Part shown: positions 48,818-56,099 of the stretch, piece after piece | How the letters are laid out: every line of letters starts with the position of its first letter | Position numbering within the stretch: position 1 is the first letter of the stretch | Assembly (NCBI RefSeq): GCF_023507745.1 | Contig: NZ_JALPZO010000028.1 | Location: 48,172 to 112,171, forward strand | Length of the DNA: 64,000 bases | Direction of reading: 5' to 3' | From: Vreelandella olivaria | GTDB taxonomy: Bacteria > Pseudomonadota > Gammaproteobacteria > Pseudomonadales > Halomonadaceae | Made by a program: the position numbers and the translations under genes | Notes under the pieces: generated by a model | Seen by the model: the letters and a program-made list of their open reading frames with translations, nothing else | Told to the model about the DNA's origin: nothing | Databases searched by the model: none

Positions 48818-49165
48818 CTATAAACAATTGGTAGGTTTTGGCAACCCTGCCAAGCGTGCAATGCGTTTAGCAGGACTACCAGGAAACAGCATCATCAAAT
48901 ACACCGAGCGCCCTTTTTCATTGCCAAGTGCCTGTTGGGTTGCTTTCACTAACGGGCGCATTGCCGGAGCCATCTCATAGCGCGCATAAAAATCCCGAAC
49001 GACATTAATAATTTCCCAATGCTCAGGGGTTAACGTTACTCCTTCATCTTCAGCAAGCAAGCTGGCAACGGCTTCGTTCCATTGTGATTGATTAACTAGA
49101 TAGCCTTCTGGGTCTAAGGCAATATTTTTCTCTGAATCAAGATAACGGTATAACTTCGTATTCAT
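48818..49165 (-). CDS. tusE: TusE (DsrC-like) sulfur carrier
   Basis: A 115-residue DsrC/TusE protein ending in the family tail GLPKPTNCL, with the reactive penultimate Cys. Only one conserved tail Cys is present, so this is a tRNA 2-thiouridine type TusE rather than a dissimilatory DsrC. It takes sulfur from TusBCD and passes it to MnmA. ATG 49165 lies two bases after the tusB stop. It is the last gene of tusDCBE and converges with the XRE gene. Confidence 0.93.
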   Translation of the reverse strand: MNTKLYRYLDSEKNIALDPEGYLVNQSQWNEAVASLLAEDEGVTLTPEHWEIINVVRDFYARYEMAPAMRPLVKATQQALGNEKGRSVYLMMLFPGSPAKRIARLAGLPKPTNCL

Positions 49166-49167
49166 TG

Positions 49168-49455
49168 TCAGTACCATGTCACACTCTGTTTGTGTTGCTC
49201 AGTAAGTGATACAAACTTGCTAATATTTACCACCGGCAACGAACCAGACAGGATTTCAGCTTGAAAACCTCGCGACAATACATCCTCTTCCAAAAGATAA
49301 ATACGTGAAGAATGCTGCTTCCAACCCTCCCAATCAGGATAAACGATTATCTGGACAGCCTCTTCAATCAAAAGGAGGACATCGTCCTTACCTAGTACCT
49401 GTAGCACCTGCTGGGCGGCATCGCTATGCGGTGCTTTATTGAGAATATGCAGCAC
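49168..49455 (-). CDS. tusB: TusB (DsrH-like) sulfur-relay subunit
   Basis: A 95-residue DsrH/TusB protein with the start MLHILNKAPHSDAAQQVLQVL and the core DDVLLLIEEAVQIIVY; it ends VTWY. It forms the heterohexamer TusBCD. It lies between tusC and tusE with almost no gap. Confidence 0.9.
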   Translation of the reverse strand: MLHILNKAPHSDAAQQVLQVLGKDDVLLLIEEAVQIIVYPDWEGWKQHSSRIYLLEEDVLSRGFQAEILSGSLPVVNISKFVSLTEQHKQSVTWY

Positions 49456-49468
49456 TGAGCCTCCGTTT

Positions 49469-49834
49469 TTAAAACGTAAGAATATGCGTGTAGCGTTGAA
49501 ATAAGTCAGGTAACGATTGGCTTGGCACTACTGCTATACCCGCCACCAGCTTATCAACGCTGATATTGAGGGCATCAAGCTCATTCAGAGGCACCATCAA
49601 CTGTTCAATATCGTACATCGCCAACATATCTATCGTAGGTAAGGTTGACTTCTGGCCCGGCGCTCCCACTGCCTGATCTTTTAGTAACGCGAATACCCCT
49701 TGCCCCAAAAAAAGCAGGCTCACCTTTTGGCCAAAGGCAGCCGCCACCAGTGCGGCATCAAGACCTTCACGTAAACAGTGCGAACTATACGGCGCATGAC
49801 GAATAACCACCAGACGCTCATTCTGCTCAACCAT
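49469..49834 (-). CDS. tusC: TusC (DsrF-like) sulfur-relay subunit
   Basis: A 121-residue protein of the DsrEF fold. RHAPYSSHCLREGLDAALVAAAFGQKVSLLFLGQGVFAL matches TusC. ATG 49834 (MVEQNERLVV) is preferred to the longer ORF from 49870, which would overlap tusD by 26 bp. It is the second gene of tusDCBE. Confidence 0.9.
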   Translation of the reverse strand: MVEQNERLVVIRHAPYSSHCLREGLDAALVAAAFGQKVSLLFLGQGVFALLKDQAVGAPGQKSTLPTIDMLAMYDIEQLMVPLNELDALNISVDKLVAGIAVVPSQSLPDLFQRYTHILTF

Positions 49835-49844
49835 TGCCACTCCT

Positions 49845-50234
49845 CTACGCAAACGTAATAAAACGGTCACAACGCTGTTGCAGCTCCAGCAACTGACCGA
49901 GCCCGGTTAATTCAAAAGGCGCATCCAGGTTGAAGTGTTGCTGGCCGTGGCGCTGTGCTTCCGTCTCACTCATTATCCCCCGTCTGAGTGCTGCGGCAAT
50001 ACACACGTCAAGCGAGACACCATGGTCGCGACTCAGCGCCACCCAGGCGTCGTACATATTAAGTTCATCTTGAGGCGGCATCATCAACATGGAAGCATTG
50101 TGTACACCATCCTGATAGAAGAAAACACCAGCAATACGATGACCAGCCTCAAGTAACCCATAGGCAAAGCGCAGTGCAGAGTGCGGCGCAGCACTGCTGT
50201 AAGGCGCTCCCATAACTAACAGGCCATACTCCAT
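49845..50234 (-). CDS. tusD: TusD (DsrE-like) sulfurtransferase subunit
   Basis: A 129-residue protein with the persulfide-carrying Cys in VSLDVCIAAALRRG, as in TusD/DsrE. It accepts sulfur from TusA. The GTG/ATG/ATG cluster at 50240-50232 makes the start uncertain by two codons; ATG 50234 is placed 5 nt after AGAGG. It opens the tus operon. Confidence 0.92.
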   Translation of the reverse strand: MEYGLLVMGAPYSSAAPHSALRFAYGLLEAGHRIAGVFFYQDGVHNASMLMMPPQDELNMYDAWVALSRDHGVSLDVCIAAALRRGIMSETEAQRHGQQHFNLDAPFELTGLGQLLELQQRCDRFITFA

Positions 50235-50260
50235 CATCACCTCTTTTGTATATCGTCACC

Positions 50261-50292
50261 AAAAAAACAGACCCTACTAGGTAGGGTCTGTT
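50261..50292 (-). terminator. Strong terminator of the Bax-inhibitor gene
   Basis: AACAGACCCTAC (50266-50277) and GTAGGGTCTGTT (50281-50292) form a perfect 12-bp stem with a 3-base loop. On the minus strand it is followed by a T-run (complement of the A tract at 50261-50266). Confidence 0.93.
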
Positions 50293-50332
50293 GTGGAGAT
50301 TAACAGCCAAAACATCGCATGCCAGATACGTA

Positions 50333-51013
50333 TCAATCGTTGCTCATGATACCAAGAATAGACAGCAGGCTGATAAACAGATTATAGATCGATACATAGA
50401 GCGTGACGGTAGCGAGAATATAGTTGGTCTCGCCAGCACGGTGCACAATCTCACTGGTTTGATACAGAATGGCCGCAGATGCAAAGAGCACGAAGCCAGC
50501 TGATACCATCAGTGAAAGTGCAGGAATATTGAAAATCAGACCGGCAACCATTGCCAGAATGAGCACAATGGCGCCAGCCATCAGGAAATTGCCTAAGAAG
50601 CTAAAGTCCTTCTTAGTGGTAAGCGCTACTGCGGATAGACCTACGAAGGTCAGCCCCGTCATAGCTAGCGCGTTCATGATCAGTGCACCGCCATTGGGCA
50701 GCGTCAGGTAGGCAGAAATAATCGGGCCAAGGGTGAAGCCCATGAAGCCCGTAAAGGCAAAAGTGGCCAGCAGTCCAGTGGCAGAGTTAGCTGTTTTATG
50801 GACCAAGAACATGAGTCCATAGGCACCAATAAAGAACACAAATATGTTCATTTGCTGAATGCCCAGCGCGATAGAAGCGCCAGCGGTAACCGCAGAAAAT
50901 AGCAGCGTCATGGCAAGTAAAGCGTAGGTGTTACGCAATACTTTATTCGCAGTTGTACCACTGACTGCGTTGCCCGTTTGCGGTCTTGCCGTATGTGAAT
51001 CGTTAAAAGCCAT
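50333..51013 (-). CDS. Bax inhibitor-1 / YccA family membrane protein
   Basis: A 226-residue protein with about seven hydrophobic helices and the UPF0005 pattern; LRNTYALLAMTLLFSAVTAG opens the membrane part. E. coli YccA interacts with FtsH; others leak calcium. The sequence alone does not choose. ATG 51013 (MAFNDSHTARP) has AGGGAG upstream and is preferred to 51142. A strong terminator follows. A 16-codon reading frame with a perfect AGGAGG lies upstream (see 51061-51111). Confidence 0.88.
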   Translation of the reverse strand: MAFNDSHTARPQTGNAVSGTTANKVLRNTYALLAMTLLFSAVTAGASIALGIQQMNIFVFFIGAYGLMFLVHKTANSATGLLATFAFTGFMGFTLGPIISAYLTLPNGGALIMNALAMTGLTFVGLSAVALTTKKDFSFLGNFLMAGAIVLILAMVAGLIFNIPALSLMVSAGFVLFASAAILYQTSEIVHRAGETNYILATVTLYVSIYNLFISLLSILGIMSND

Positions 51014-51060
51014 CGTTCTGTGCTCCCTAATGATAATACTAACAACGGACAAGCATGCCG

Positions 51061-51111
51061 TTACCAAGTTCCAGACGCAAGTTTTTGTCTTCCACGCAAC
51101 CGCAACCTCAT
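51061..51111 (-). CDS. Possible 16-residue leader peptide
   Basis: A 16-codon frame (MRLRLRGRQKLASGTW) starts at ATG 51111 with a full AGGAGG 5 nt upstream and ends at TAA, about 50 bp before the Bax-inhibitor ATG. Arg-rich leader peptides can sense translation, but no attenuator hairpin pair was found. The frame could be accidental. Confidence 0.3.
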   Translation of the reverse strand: MRLRLRGRQKLASGTW

Positions 51112-51332
51112 AGATACCTCCTGGCGGATAGCGCCCATTCACACCCTACAATACCTGGTTGGAACACAACAATACGCTAAAAATCCTTCCCATCAGCAGG
51201 GTGCGGCTTTATTAACAGTACAACGGATGCCCCCAGGCATAAAACCCTTGGGTCCTGCATCTTTCAACGGGAACGGTGCCGGTGGAGAGAGATGAGATGG
51301 AATGGGTTTGAGAGATACAAGGAGTAATAAGG

Positions 51333-51360
51333 GGGTGGCGATAAAAGCTCACCGCCACCC
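51333..51360. terminator. Hairpin after the 55-residue peptide gene
   Basis: GGGTGGCG (51333-51340) pairs with CGCCACCC (51353-51360), an 8-bp stem with a 12-base loop, just downstream of the small minus-strand gene. There is no clear T-run on the minus strand. Confidence 0.5.
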
Positions 51361-51373
51361 ATTGGGCATTTTT

Positions 51374-51541
51374 TCAACTCTGTTTCATGTCGTCTTCACC
51401 CTCTTTTTCTCTATGAGGCGTAACCATCGTGGTAGATACCTGACGAGCATCCTGGCTATTGTATAAACGTGCATCGACGACATTCAGTACCGCCAGCTGC
51501 ACAAACAGTACTATGAAGCAGAGAATAAGGCCTTTTAGCAT
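51374..51541 (-). CDS. Small membrane protein, 55 residues, unknown function
   Basis: A 55-residue frame starting at ATG 51541 with AGGA about 9 nt upstream. Residues 2-22 form one strong hydrophobic helix (LKGLILCFIVLFVQLAVLNVV), followed by a polar, charged tail rich in Asp, Glu, Arg and Gln. I do not recognise it. Membrane-helix-plus-charged-tail is the pattern of many bacterial small regulatory membrane proteins. A hairpin lies directly downstream. Confidence 0.5.
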   Translation of the reverse strand: MLKGLILCFIVLFVQLAVLNVVDARLYNSQDARQVSTTMVTPHREKEGEDDMKQS

Positions 51542-51640
51542 GGCGGCTTTTCCTAGATAAGAGCGACAACGTCAGGGGGAGTACGCGAATAGATTAGTCC
51601 AACGTTTATAGAAAGCAACGGGGAAATGTAAAAAAAGCAT

Positions 51641-52642
51641 TCAGGCAAACTCTTCCGTATCAATATCCGCTTGCTGAGTCTCATTATAGCGTGCTCCTGC
51701 CACGTCCTCAGGCCTCATCATTCCTTTGAGTTCCTCCAAAGTGGCATCGTGAAGCTCAACCTGTTCAGCAAGAAGATTCTCACGCATATGGGCAACGGAG
51801 CGCGACCCTGGAATAGGCACAATCTGCTGACTTTGAGCCTTCACCCAGGCCAACGCCAATTGCGCCGGTGTAATCGCCAACATATTGGCTAGTGCGTTAA
51901 AGCGGTTCAGTAGCTCAAGATTATGTGTCAGGTTCTCTTTAGTGAAGCGTGGCATTCCAGCACGCATATCGCCTGCCGCAAAAACAGTATCAGACTGAAC
52001 GGCACCAGAAAGAAAGCCACGCCCCAAAGGGCTAAACGCCACCAGCGCCGTATTCAGTTCGGCACATGCATCCAGCAGAGCTATCTCGGGGTTGCGTGTC
52101 CAGAGTGAGTATTCAGACTGCATAGCGGCAATTGGATACTCCGCATTACCGCGGCTTAATGTGGCTGCCGAGACTTCGGATAATCCAACTGCACGCAGTT
52201 TGCCCTCCTCAACCAGTTGGCCTAATGCCCCCACACTCTCCTCCACCGGTACGTTACGATCCAAACGGTGGAGGTAATAGATATCCAGGTGATCCGTTTG
52301 TAAACGCTTCAGGCTGGCTTCACATTGGCGACGCAGTGTCTGGGGCCGACCATCAATAACCCGCTTGCCACTCTCTGGGTCTATCGCCATGCCGCATTTA
52401 CTCGCCAAAAGCAATTCATGGCGTTTCGCTTTCAATGCAATCCCTACAATGCGCTCGTTGGCGGTAGCGCCATAGAGCGTGGCGGTGTCAAAATGGCGGT
52501 ACCCCATATCAAATGCTTCATCAAGTGCCCGAACAGCATCCACCTCAGGGAGATGATGCCCGTAACCATGGGAAAGATTCATACAACCAAGTCCAATCGT
52601 TGGTGATGCCACTTCATGGAGCCGATCAAAAAACGCTGACAT
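51641..52642 (-). CDS. Aldo/keto reductase
   Basis: A 333-residue AKR with a TIM-barrel layout. The catalytic tetrad is visible as Asp in HFDTATLYG (Asp and Tyr), Lys in LLLASKCG and His in YYLHRLD. The NADPH-binding end reads IVPIPGSRSVAHMREN. It belongs to the YajO/Tas-like potassium-channel beta group of oxidoreductases. Substrate unknown. ATG 52642 (MSAFFDRL) is preferred to 52660. Confidence 0.9.
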   Translation of the reverse strand: MSAFFDRLHEVASPTIGLGCMNLSHGYGHHLPEVDAVRALDEAFDMGYRHFDTATLYGATANERIVGIALKAKRHELLLASKCGMAIDPESGKRVIDGRPQTLRRQCEASLKRLQTDHLDIYYLHRLDRNVPVEESVGALGQLVEEGKLRAVGLSEVSAATLSRGNAEYPIAAMQSEYSLWTRNPEIALLDACAELNTALVAFSPLGRGFLSGAVQSDTVFAAGDMRAGMPRFTKENLTHNLELLNRFNALANMLAITPAQLALAWVKAQSQQIVPIPGSRSVAHMRENLLAEQVELHDATLEELKGMMRPEDVAGARYNETQQADIDTEEFA

Positions 52643-52830
52643 GGTTAACCTCAAAGCCACTGGAAAAGGATGACTCAGCTTAACAAATTATCCTGGAGAG
52701 GTATTTTTCAGCAGGCACGTATTTTCAAATAGAGACTGCGTGTACTAGATAGCCTGTACTATCTTGTTAGAGCCGAACATAAACCAGGGAGTGGAATATG
52801 ACGACCTTCGAAGCATATGGATCTCGCTTT

Positions 52831-53010
52831 ATGAAAGCATTAACAGCCATTAGTTTAGCCACGCTCCTGATTGTGCTGAGTGGCTGCTCACCCTCCTCCG
52901 TGTCATCATCACGAACAGCAGATTGCCGCCAACTCGCTGAAGAAACTGGCGACACCCTGGCTTACGGAGACTGCATACGCGGTACAAGCGTTAACCGCTC
53001 AGGTTTTTAA
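52831..53010 (+). CDS. Small lipoprotein, 59 residues
   Basis: A 59-residue protein with a signal peptide ending in the lipobox IVLSGC (Cys about residue 19), a Ser-rich linker, and two more Cys (ADCRQL, GDCIRG) that could form a disulfide. No family is recognised. ATG 52831 (MKALTAIS) is chosen because the signal peptide begins there; an in-frame ATG at 52798 would add 11 polar residues. Confidence 0.6.
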   Translation: MKALTAISLATLLIVLSGCSPSSVSSSRTADCRQLAEETGDTLAYGDCIRGTSVNRSGF

Positions 53011-53019
53011 ACAAAGCTC

Positions 53020-53062
53020 AGCAGTTACGATGGCTGGCTACGCAAAGTAGCCAGTAACTGCT
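53020..53062. terminator. Long hairpin overlapping the end of the HMG-CoA reductase gene
   Basis: AGCAGTTAC (53020-53028) pairs with GTAACTGCT (53054-53062), and CTGGCTA (53034-53040) with TAGCCAG (53048-53054) inside, with a 5-base bulge. It lies between convergent genes and contains the HMG-CoA reductase stop. No T-run; its terminator role is inferred. Confidence 0.5.
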
Positions 53063-54290
53063 CTGCAATATCGAACCGCACCCTACCTCCCTCAACCAGC
53101 AGCGCAGCTACCTTATCTATTTCATCACTCTCAGCCCCCGCCATAAGTGCTATATTCTTGGCGTGCAGAGCCATGTGGCCCTTCTGAATACCTGTGGTGG
53201 CCAGTGCTTTCATGGCCGCGAAGTTTTGCGCTAAACCAACGGCAGCAATAATACGCGCCAGGCGATCAGCAGTTTGCACTCCCAAAATATTCAAGCACTG
53301 CCGCGCTGTGGGGTGTGAACGTGTAGCGCCACCCACCAACCCAACCGGCATTGGAATTTCCAGCGTACCTGTCAAATTCCCCTCCTCCCCCACTTCCCAG
53401 TGAGTCAGCGAACGGTAACGCCCAGAGCGTGAAGCATAAGCATGAGCCCCCGCTTCCACTGCCCGAGTATCATTTCCGGATGCCAGGACAACGGCACTTA
53501 TCCCGTTCATAATGCCTTTATTGTGGGTAGCCGCACGATAAGGGTCGATATCGGCAAAGCGGTAAGCAGAAATCATCCCGTCACGTACTGCCTCTCCACC
53601 AATAGCTTCAAGCGTCCAGGTTGCCCGAGCCCTGGCCAAACGCCGGTCAGCCAGATTCGAAAGAATACGCAAGCGGCTCTTACCCCCGGTCCACTCAGCC
53701 AATAAGGGGGCTACTGCTTCCGCCATGGTATTAACCGCGTTGGCCCCCATGGCATCACGTACATCCACTAACAGGTGTACGATCAGCATATCTTCCAATA
53801 CACGCACCTCCATGTCGCGAAAGCCACCGCCATGCTGTAGCAGTACCGGGTCCGTTGCGTCACAGACCTGCTTGATCCGCTCTACCTTAGATAGCAGCCT
53901 CAGCCGGGCAAACTCAGGATTCGGCACATCCACCAACTGAATCTGGGCAATCATTACCGGTTCCGATGTGTCCGTGTAAAAACCACCGGAGTCACGGCAT
54001 TGTCTCGCGGCATTACACACAGCCGCGACCACCGATGATTCTTCAGTCGCCATCGGCACCAGTTGCTCTGCACCATCAATAATCAGGTTCGTGGCTACCC
54101 CAATAGGCAGATTGAAGGTGCCGATAACATTTTCGATCATGGCATCCGCAGATGCCGCTGGGATATTGCCAAAGTCATTAAAATGCCCACGCGCCTCATC
54201 CTCCAAACCTGCAATCTCAATCACCTTATCAAGTCTTTCATGTGGAAGAAGCTGGTAAAAACCCGGAATCCGCGACGTAGCATGTGTCAT
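53025..54290 (-). CDS. mvaA: Class II (degradative) HMG-CoA reductase
   Basis: A 421-residue class II HMG-CoA reductase. ENVIGTFNLPIGVA, DAMGANAVNTMAEAVAPLL, THNKGIMNG and LVGGATRSHPTA are the family motifs, and the C-terminal GHMALHAKN holds the catalytic His. Bacterial class II enzymes of non-mevalonate-pathway organisms (Pseudomonas mevalonii) run in the direction mevalonate to HMG-CoA. ATG 54290 has AGGGTG 7 nt upstream; 54296 or 54299 are alternatives. It lies downstream of a TctA-like permease in one operon. No HMG-CoA lyase gene is in the window. Confidence 0.92.
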   Translation of the reverse strand: MTHATSRIPGFYQLLPHERLDKVIEIAGLEDEARGHFNDFGNIPAASADAMIENVIGTFNLPIGVATNLIIDGAEQLVPMATEESSVVAAVCNAARQCRDSGGFYTDTSEPVMIAQIQLVDVPNPEFARLRLLSKVERIKQVCDATDPVLLQHGGGFRDMEVRVLEDMLIVHLLVDVRDAMGANAVNTMAEAVAPLLAEWTGGKSRLRILSNLADRRLARARATWTLEAIGGEAVRDGMISAYRFADIDPYRAATHNKGIMNGISAVVLASGNDTRAVEAGAHAYASRSGRYRSLTHWEVGEEGNLTGTLEIPMPVGLVGGATRSHPTARQCLNILGVQTADRLARIIAAVGLAQNFAAMKALATTGIQKGHMALHAKNIALMAGAESDEIDKVAALLVEGGRVRFDIAEQLLATLRSQPS

Positions 54291-54357
54291 AGTCATCACC
54301 CTAAAATATTTAAATTACAATTGGTTAAGTAGTATCAAAACAATTGACTGATAGCGC

Positions 54358-55710
54358 TTATACCAGTAGCCCCATTAACCATGGCGCCGCATAGAGCGCC
54401 ATAAACTGCACGCCGTAGTTAACACCCCAGCGATTCAATAAACCGGCGACTAATGCCAATACCATCACGCCCAGAATGCCCATGAGTCCGGCGTCCATAT
54501 ATGCCAGCAACATGACCAGTGAGAAGAACATGGCCAGGAAGGCTTCGTGGGGAACATGCTGGAAAACAAAAACGCATATCTTCCGGGCATAACGAACAGC
54601 AATAGGATAAGTAATCAGTAGCGCGATACCGGCTCCCAGCACACTGGCAATCGCAATTTCTGAGAAACTCATAAGGTGATGAGCATTCTGCTCAAGGGTT
54701 AATACCGGAGGTGCATTAAAAAATGCGTTACCAGGGCCGATCGCCATGGGGCTCATGGGAATGCCTAATGCGGCCAACGGAATGAGTATCCCCGCGATAT
54801 ATGAGGCATTGGTTACCGCATCCATGGAGGAGAGCGCCCGGCTTGCTTTATTCACCGTGCCCTTAACCCAGCTCGACATCACCTCACCCAGGAAAATGGT
54901 GATACCTACCGGACTCATGAAGAACGTTACCGAACCCAGCACGGAACTGGCCGCCGCAGATACTGTTTCCTGGCGAGTGAGAATACGAAAAGGATTAGGC
55001 AGTCTGCCCCGTTCATCATCGCCAAATATCTGAATACTCTTGGGTTCTGGTTCCACCATAGCTGCGCGTTCTTTATTAACGGTTAACTGCGCGAGGTTGA
55101 ACATCATCGGGCCAATGGTGATACCCAAAAAGAAGGAGATAAAGACCACTTGGCCTTCTGGGATTACCCCCATCCCCCAATAGAGATGCCTCAAGCTTTG
55201 AACCAGCGCGGCAATAAGGATGATACTGATTAGGCTAATCACCTTCTCACGACTCATCAGTGCCAGGAAAACCGCCCCTCCAAAGAAAAGCTGGCTGGCA
55301 TACTGCCCTAGCACACTAGCCAGTGGCGTTAGCAGAAACGCCAGAAGTAGACTGATGGGAACAGCTATCAACGTCCCAATAACCGAGCCGGATGCCATTT
55401 TGCGGATCGCCAGGGTGGCATGGCCCTCACGTTTTAAAATAAGCGCATGCTCCACCATAGGGGCCGACATAACCCCGCCGGGGATGCCTGCCACCGACAC
55501 GGGTATCGAATCGGTAAGCTTCTTGGCCACAATAGCCGCCATAAAAAACGCCAACACCACAGACAGTGGAATACCAGCCACCACTAGCGCCAGAGTAACC
55601 GGAGCTAATACCGCTGTTTCATCGGTACCTGGTGCCACACCAATCGCGGTATACACAACTACCGCAACCACCGCTGCTATCAGCATCTGTAACAGTAAGA
55701 CGGGTTCCAT
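54358..55710 (-). CDS. TctA-like permease (tripartite tricarboxylate transporter family)
   Basis: A 450-residue membrane protein with about 11-12 helices. SVAGIPGGVMSAPMVEHALILKREGHATLAIRKMASGS parallels the GIPG motif of TctA permeases, and a second similar motif AALGIPMSPMAIGPGNAFFNAP occurs later. The family moves carboxylates. No periplasmic binding protein (TctC) gene is visible, which is unusual. Located between the degradative HMG-CoA reductase and a small membrane gene, it is a good candidate for import of mevalonate or a related acid. Confidence 0.8.
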   Translation of the reverse strand: MEPVLLLQMLIAAVVAVVVYTAIGVAPGTDETAVLAPVTLALVVAGIPLSVVLAFFMAAIVAKKLTDSIPVSVAGIPGGVMSAPMVEHALILKREGHATLAIRKMASGSVIGTLIAVPISLLLAFLLTPLASVLGQYASQLFFGGAVFLALMSREKVISLISIILIAALVQSLRHLYWGMGVIPEGQVVFISFFLGITIGPMMFNLAQLTVNKERAAMVEPEPKSIQIFGDDERGRLPNPFRILTRQETVSAAASSVLGSVTFFMSPVGITIFLGEVMSSWVKGTVNKASRALSSMDAVTNASYIAGILIPLAALGIPMSPMAIGPGNAFFNAPPVLTLEQNAHHLMSFSEIAIASVLGAGIALLITYPIAVRYARKICVFVFQHVPHEAFLAMFFSLVMLLAYMDAGLMGILGVMVLALVAGLLNRWGVNYGVQFMALYAAPWLMGLLV

Positions 55711-55712
55711 AA

Positions 55713-55946
55713 TTACTGCTCCTTACCGAAGTCCAGTAGCCGTTTCGGTTTGAACAGCACAGCATTGATGAAGAACCCCACAATGGCACCACTTAAGCCA
55801 AGGATAAGGGGCAAAGGAGGTGTACCAGGCGCTAGTAGATAACCACCTAGCGTTAGTGGTGTTGAGATAATCAAAGCAAGCAGAAGATCACGGCCACTTA
55901 CCGTGTCATCCCATACATTTAAATAACCCTTTGTATTTTTTGGCAT
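55713..55946 (-). CDS. Small two-helix membrane protein, possible TctB-like partner
   Basis: A 77-residue protein with two hydrophobic helices (about residues 19-38 and 43-63) and a basic end. ATG 55946 (MPKNTKGYLN) has GGAG six bases upstream. It starts the operon that continues into the TctA-like permease 2 bp later. It is shorter than usual TctB (about 150 residues), so its role is inferred from position. Confidence 0.65.
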   Translation of the reverse strand: MPKNTKGYLNVWDDTVSGRDLLLALIISTPLTLGGYLLAPGTPPLPLILGLSGAIVGFFINAVLFKPKRLLDFGKEQ

Positions 55947-56015
55947 GTGCAGCTCCATAGGATTGTTATTGGTTTTGGGCAGAGCCATGATCAATAATAT
56001 TGCATGACACTCATA

Positions 56016-56071
56016 GGTACAGTTCTGTCAATTGTATGAGGTACTGTACCTGCCACTACATTGGTACAGTT
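56016..56071. promoter_or_regulatory. Three GGTACAGT boxes between the permease operon and the MocR gene
   Basis: GGTACAGTT occurs at 56016-56024 and 56063-56071, and the reverse form ACTGTACC at 56043-56050, within GGTACTGTACC. The three sites lie in the divergent promoter region. Repeated boxes beside a MocR gene are typical of autoregulated targets. Confidence 0.65.
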
Positions 56072-56099
56072 TTCCTTTTCACTCTCTTTGGGCGCGAAA

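Larger units (their letters stand above)
51014..51373. other. Long non-coding stretch upstream of the Bax-inhibitor gene
   Basis: No convincing gene fills this 360-bp stretch. It holds a 16-codon frame on the minus strand (51061-51111), a short ATGCC/GGCAT hairpin near 51230-51243, and a hairpin at 51333-51360. It may be a long 5' leader or hold a small RNA; nothing further can be read. Confidence 0.4.

Noticed and set aside
55220..55753. 177-codon plus-strand frame opposite the TctA-like permease
   Set aside because: Ala/Thr/Ser-rich shadow of membrane helices on the other strand; no ribosome site or domain.
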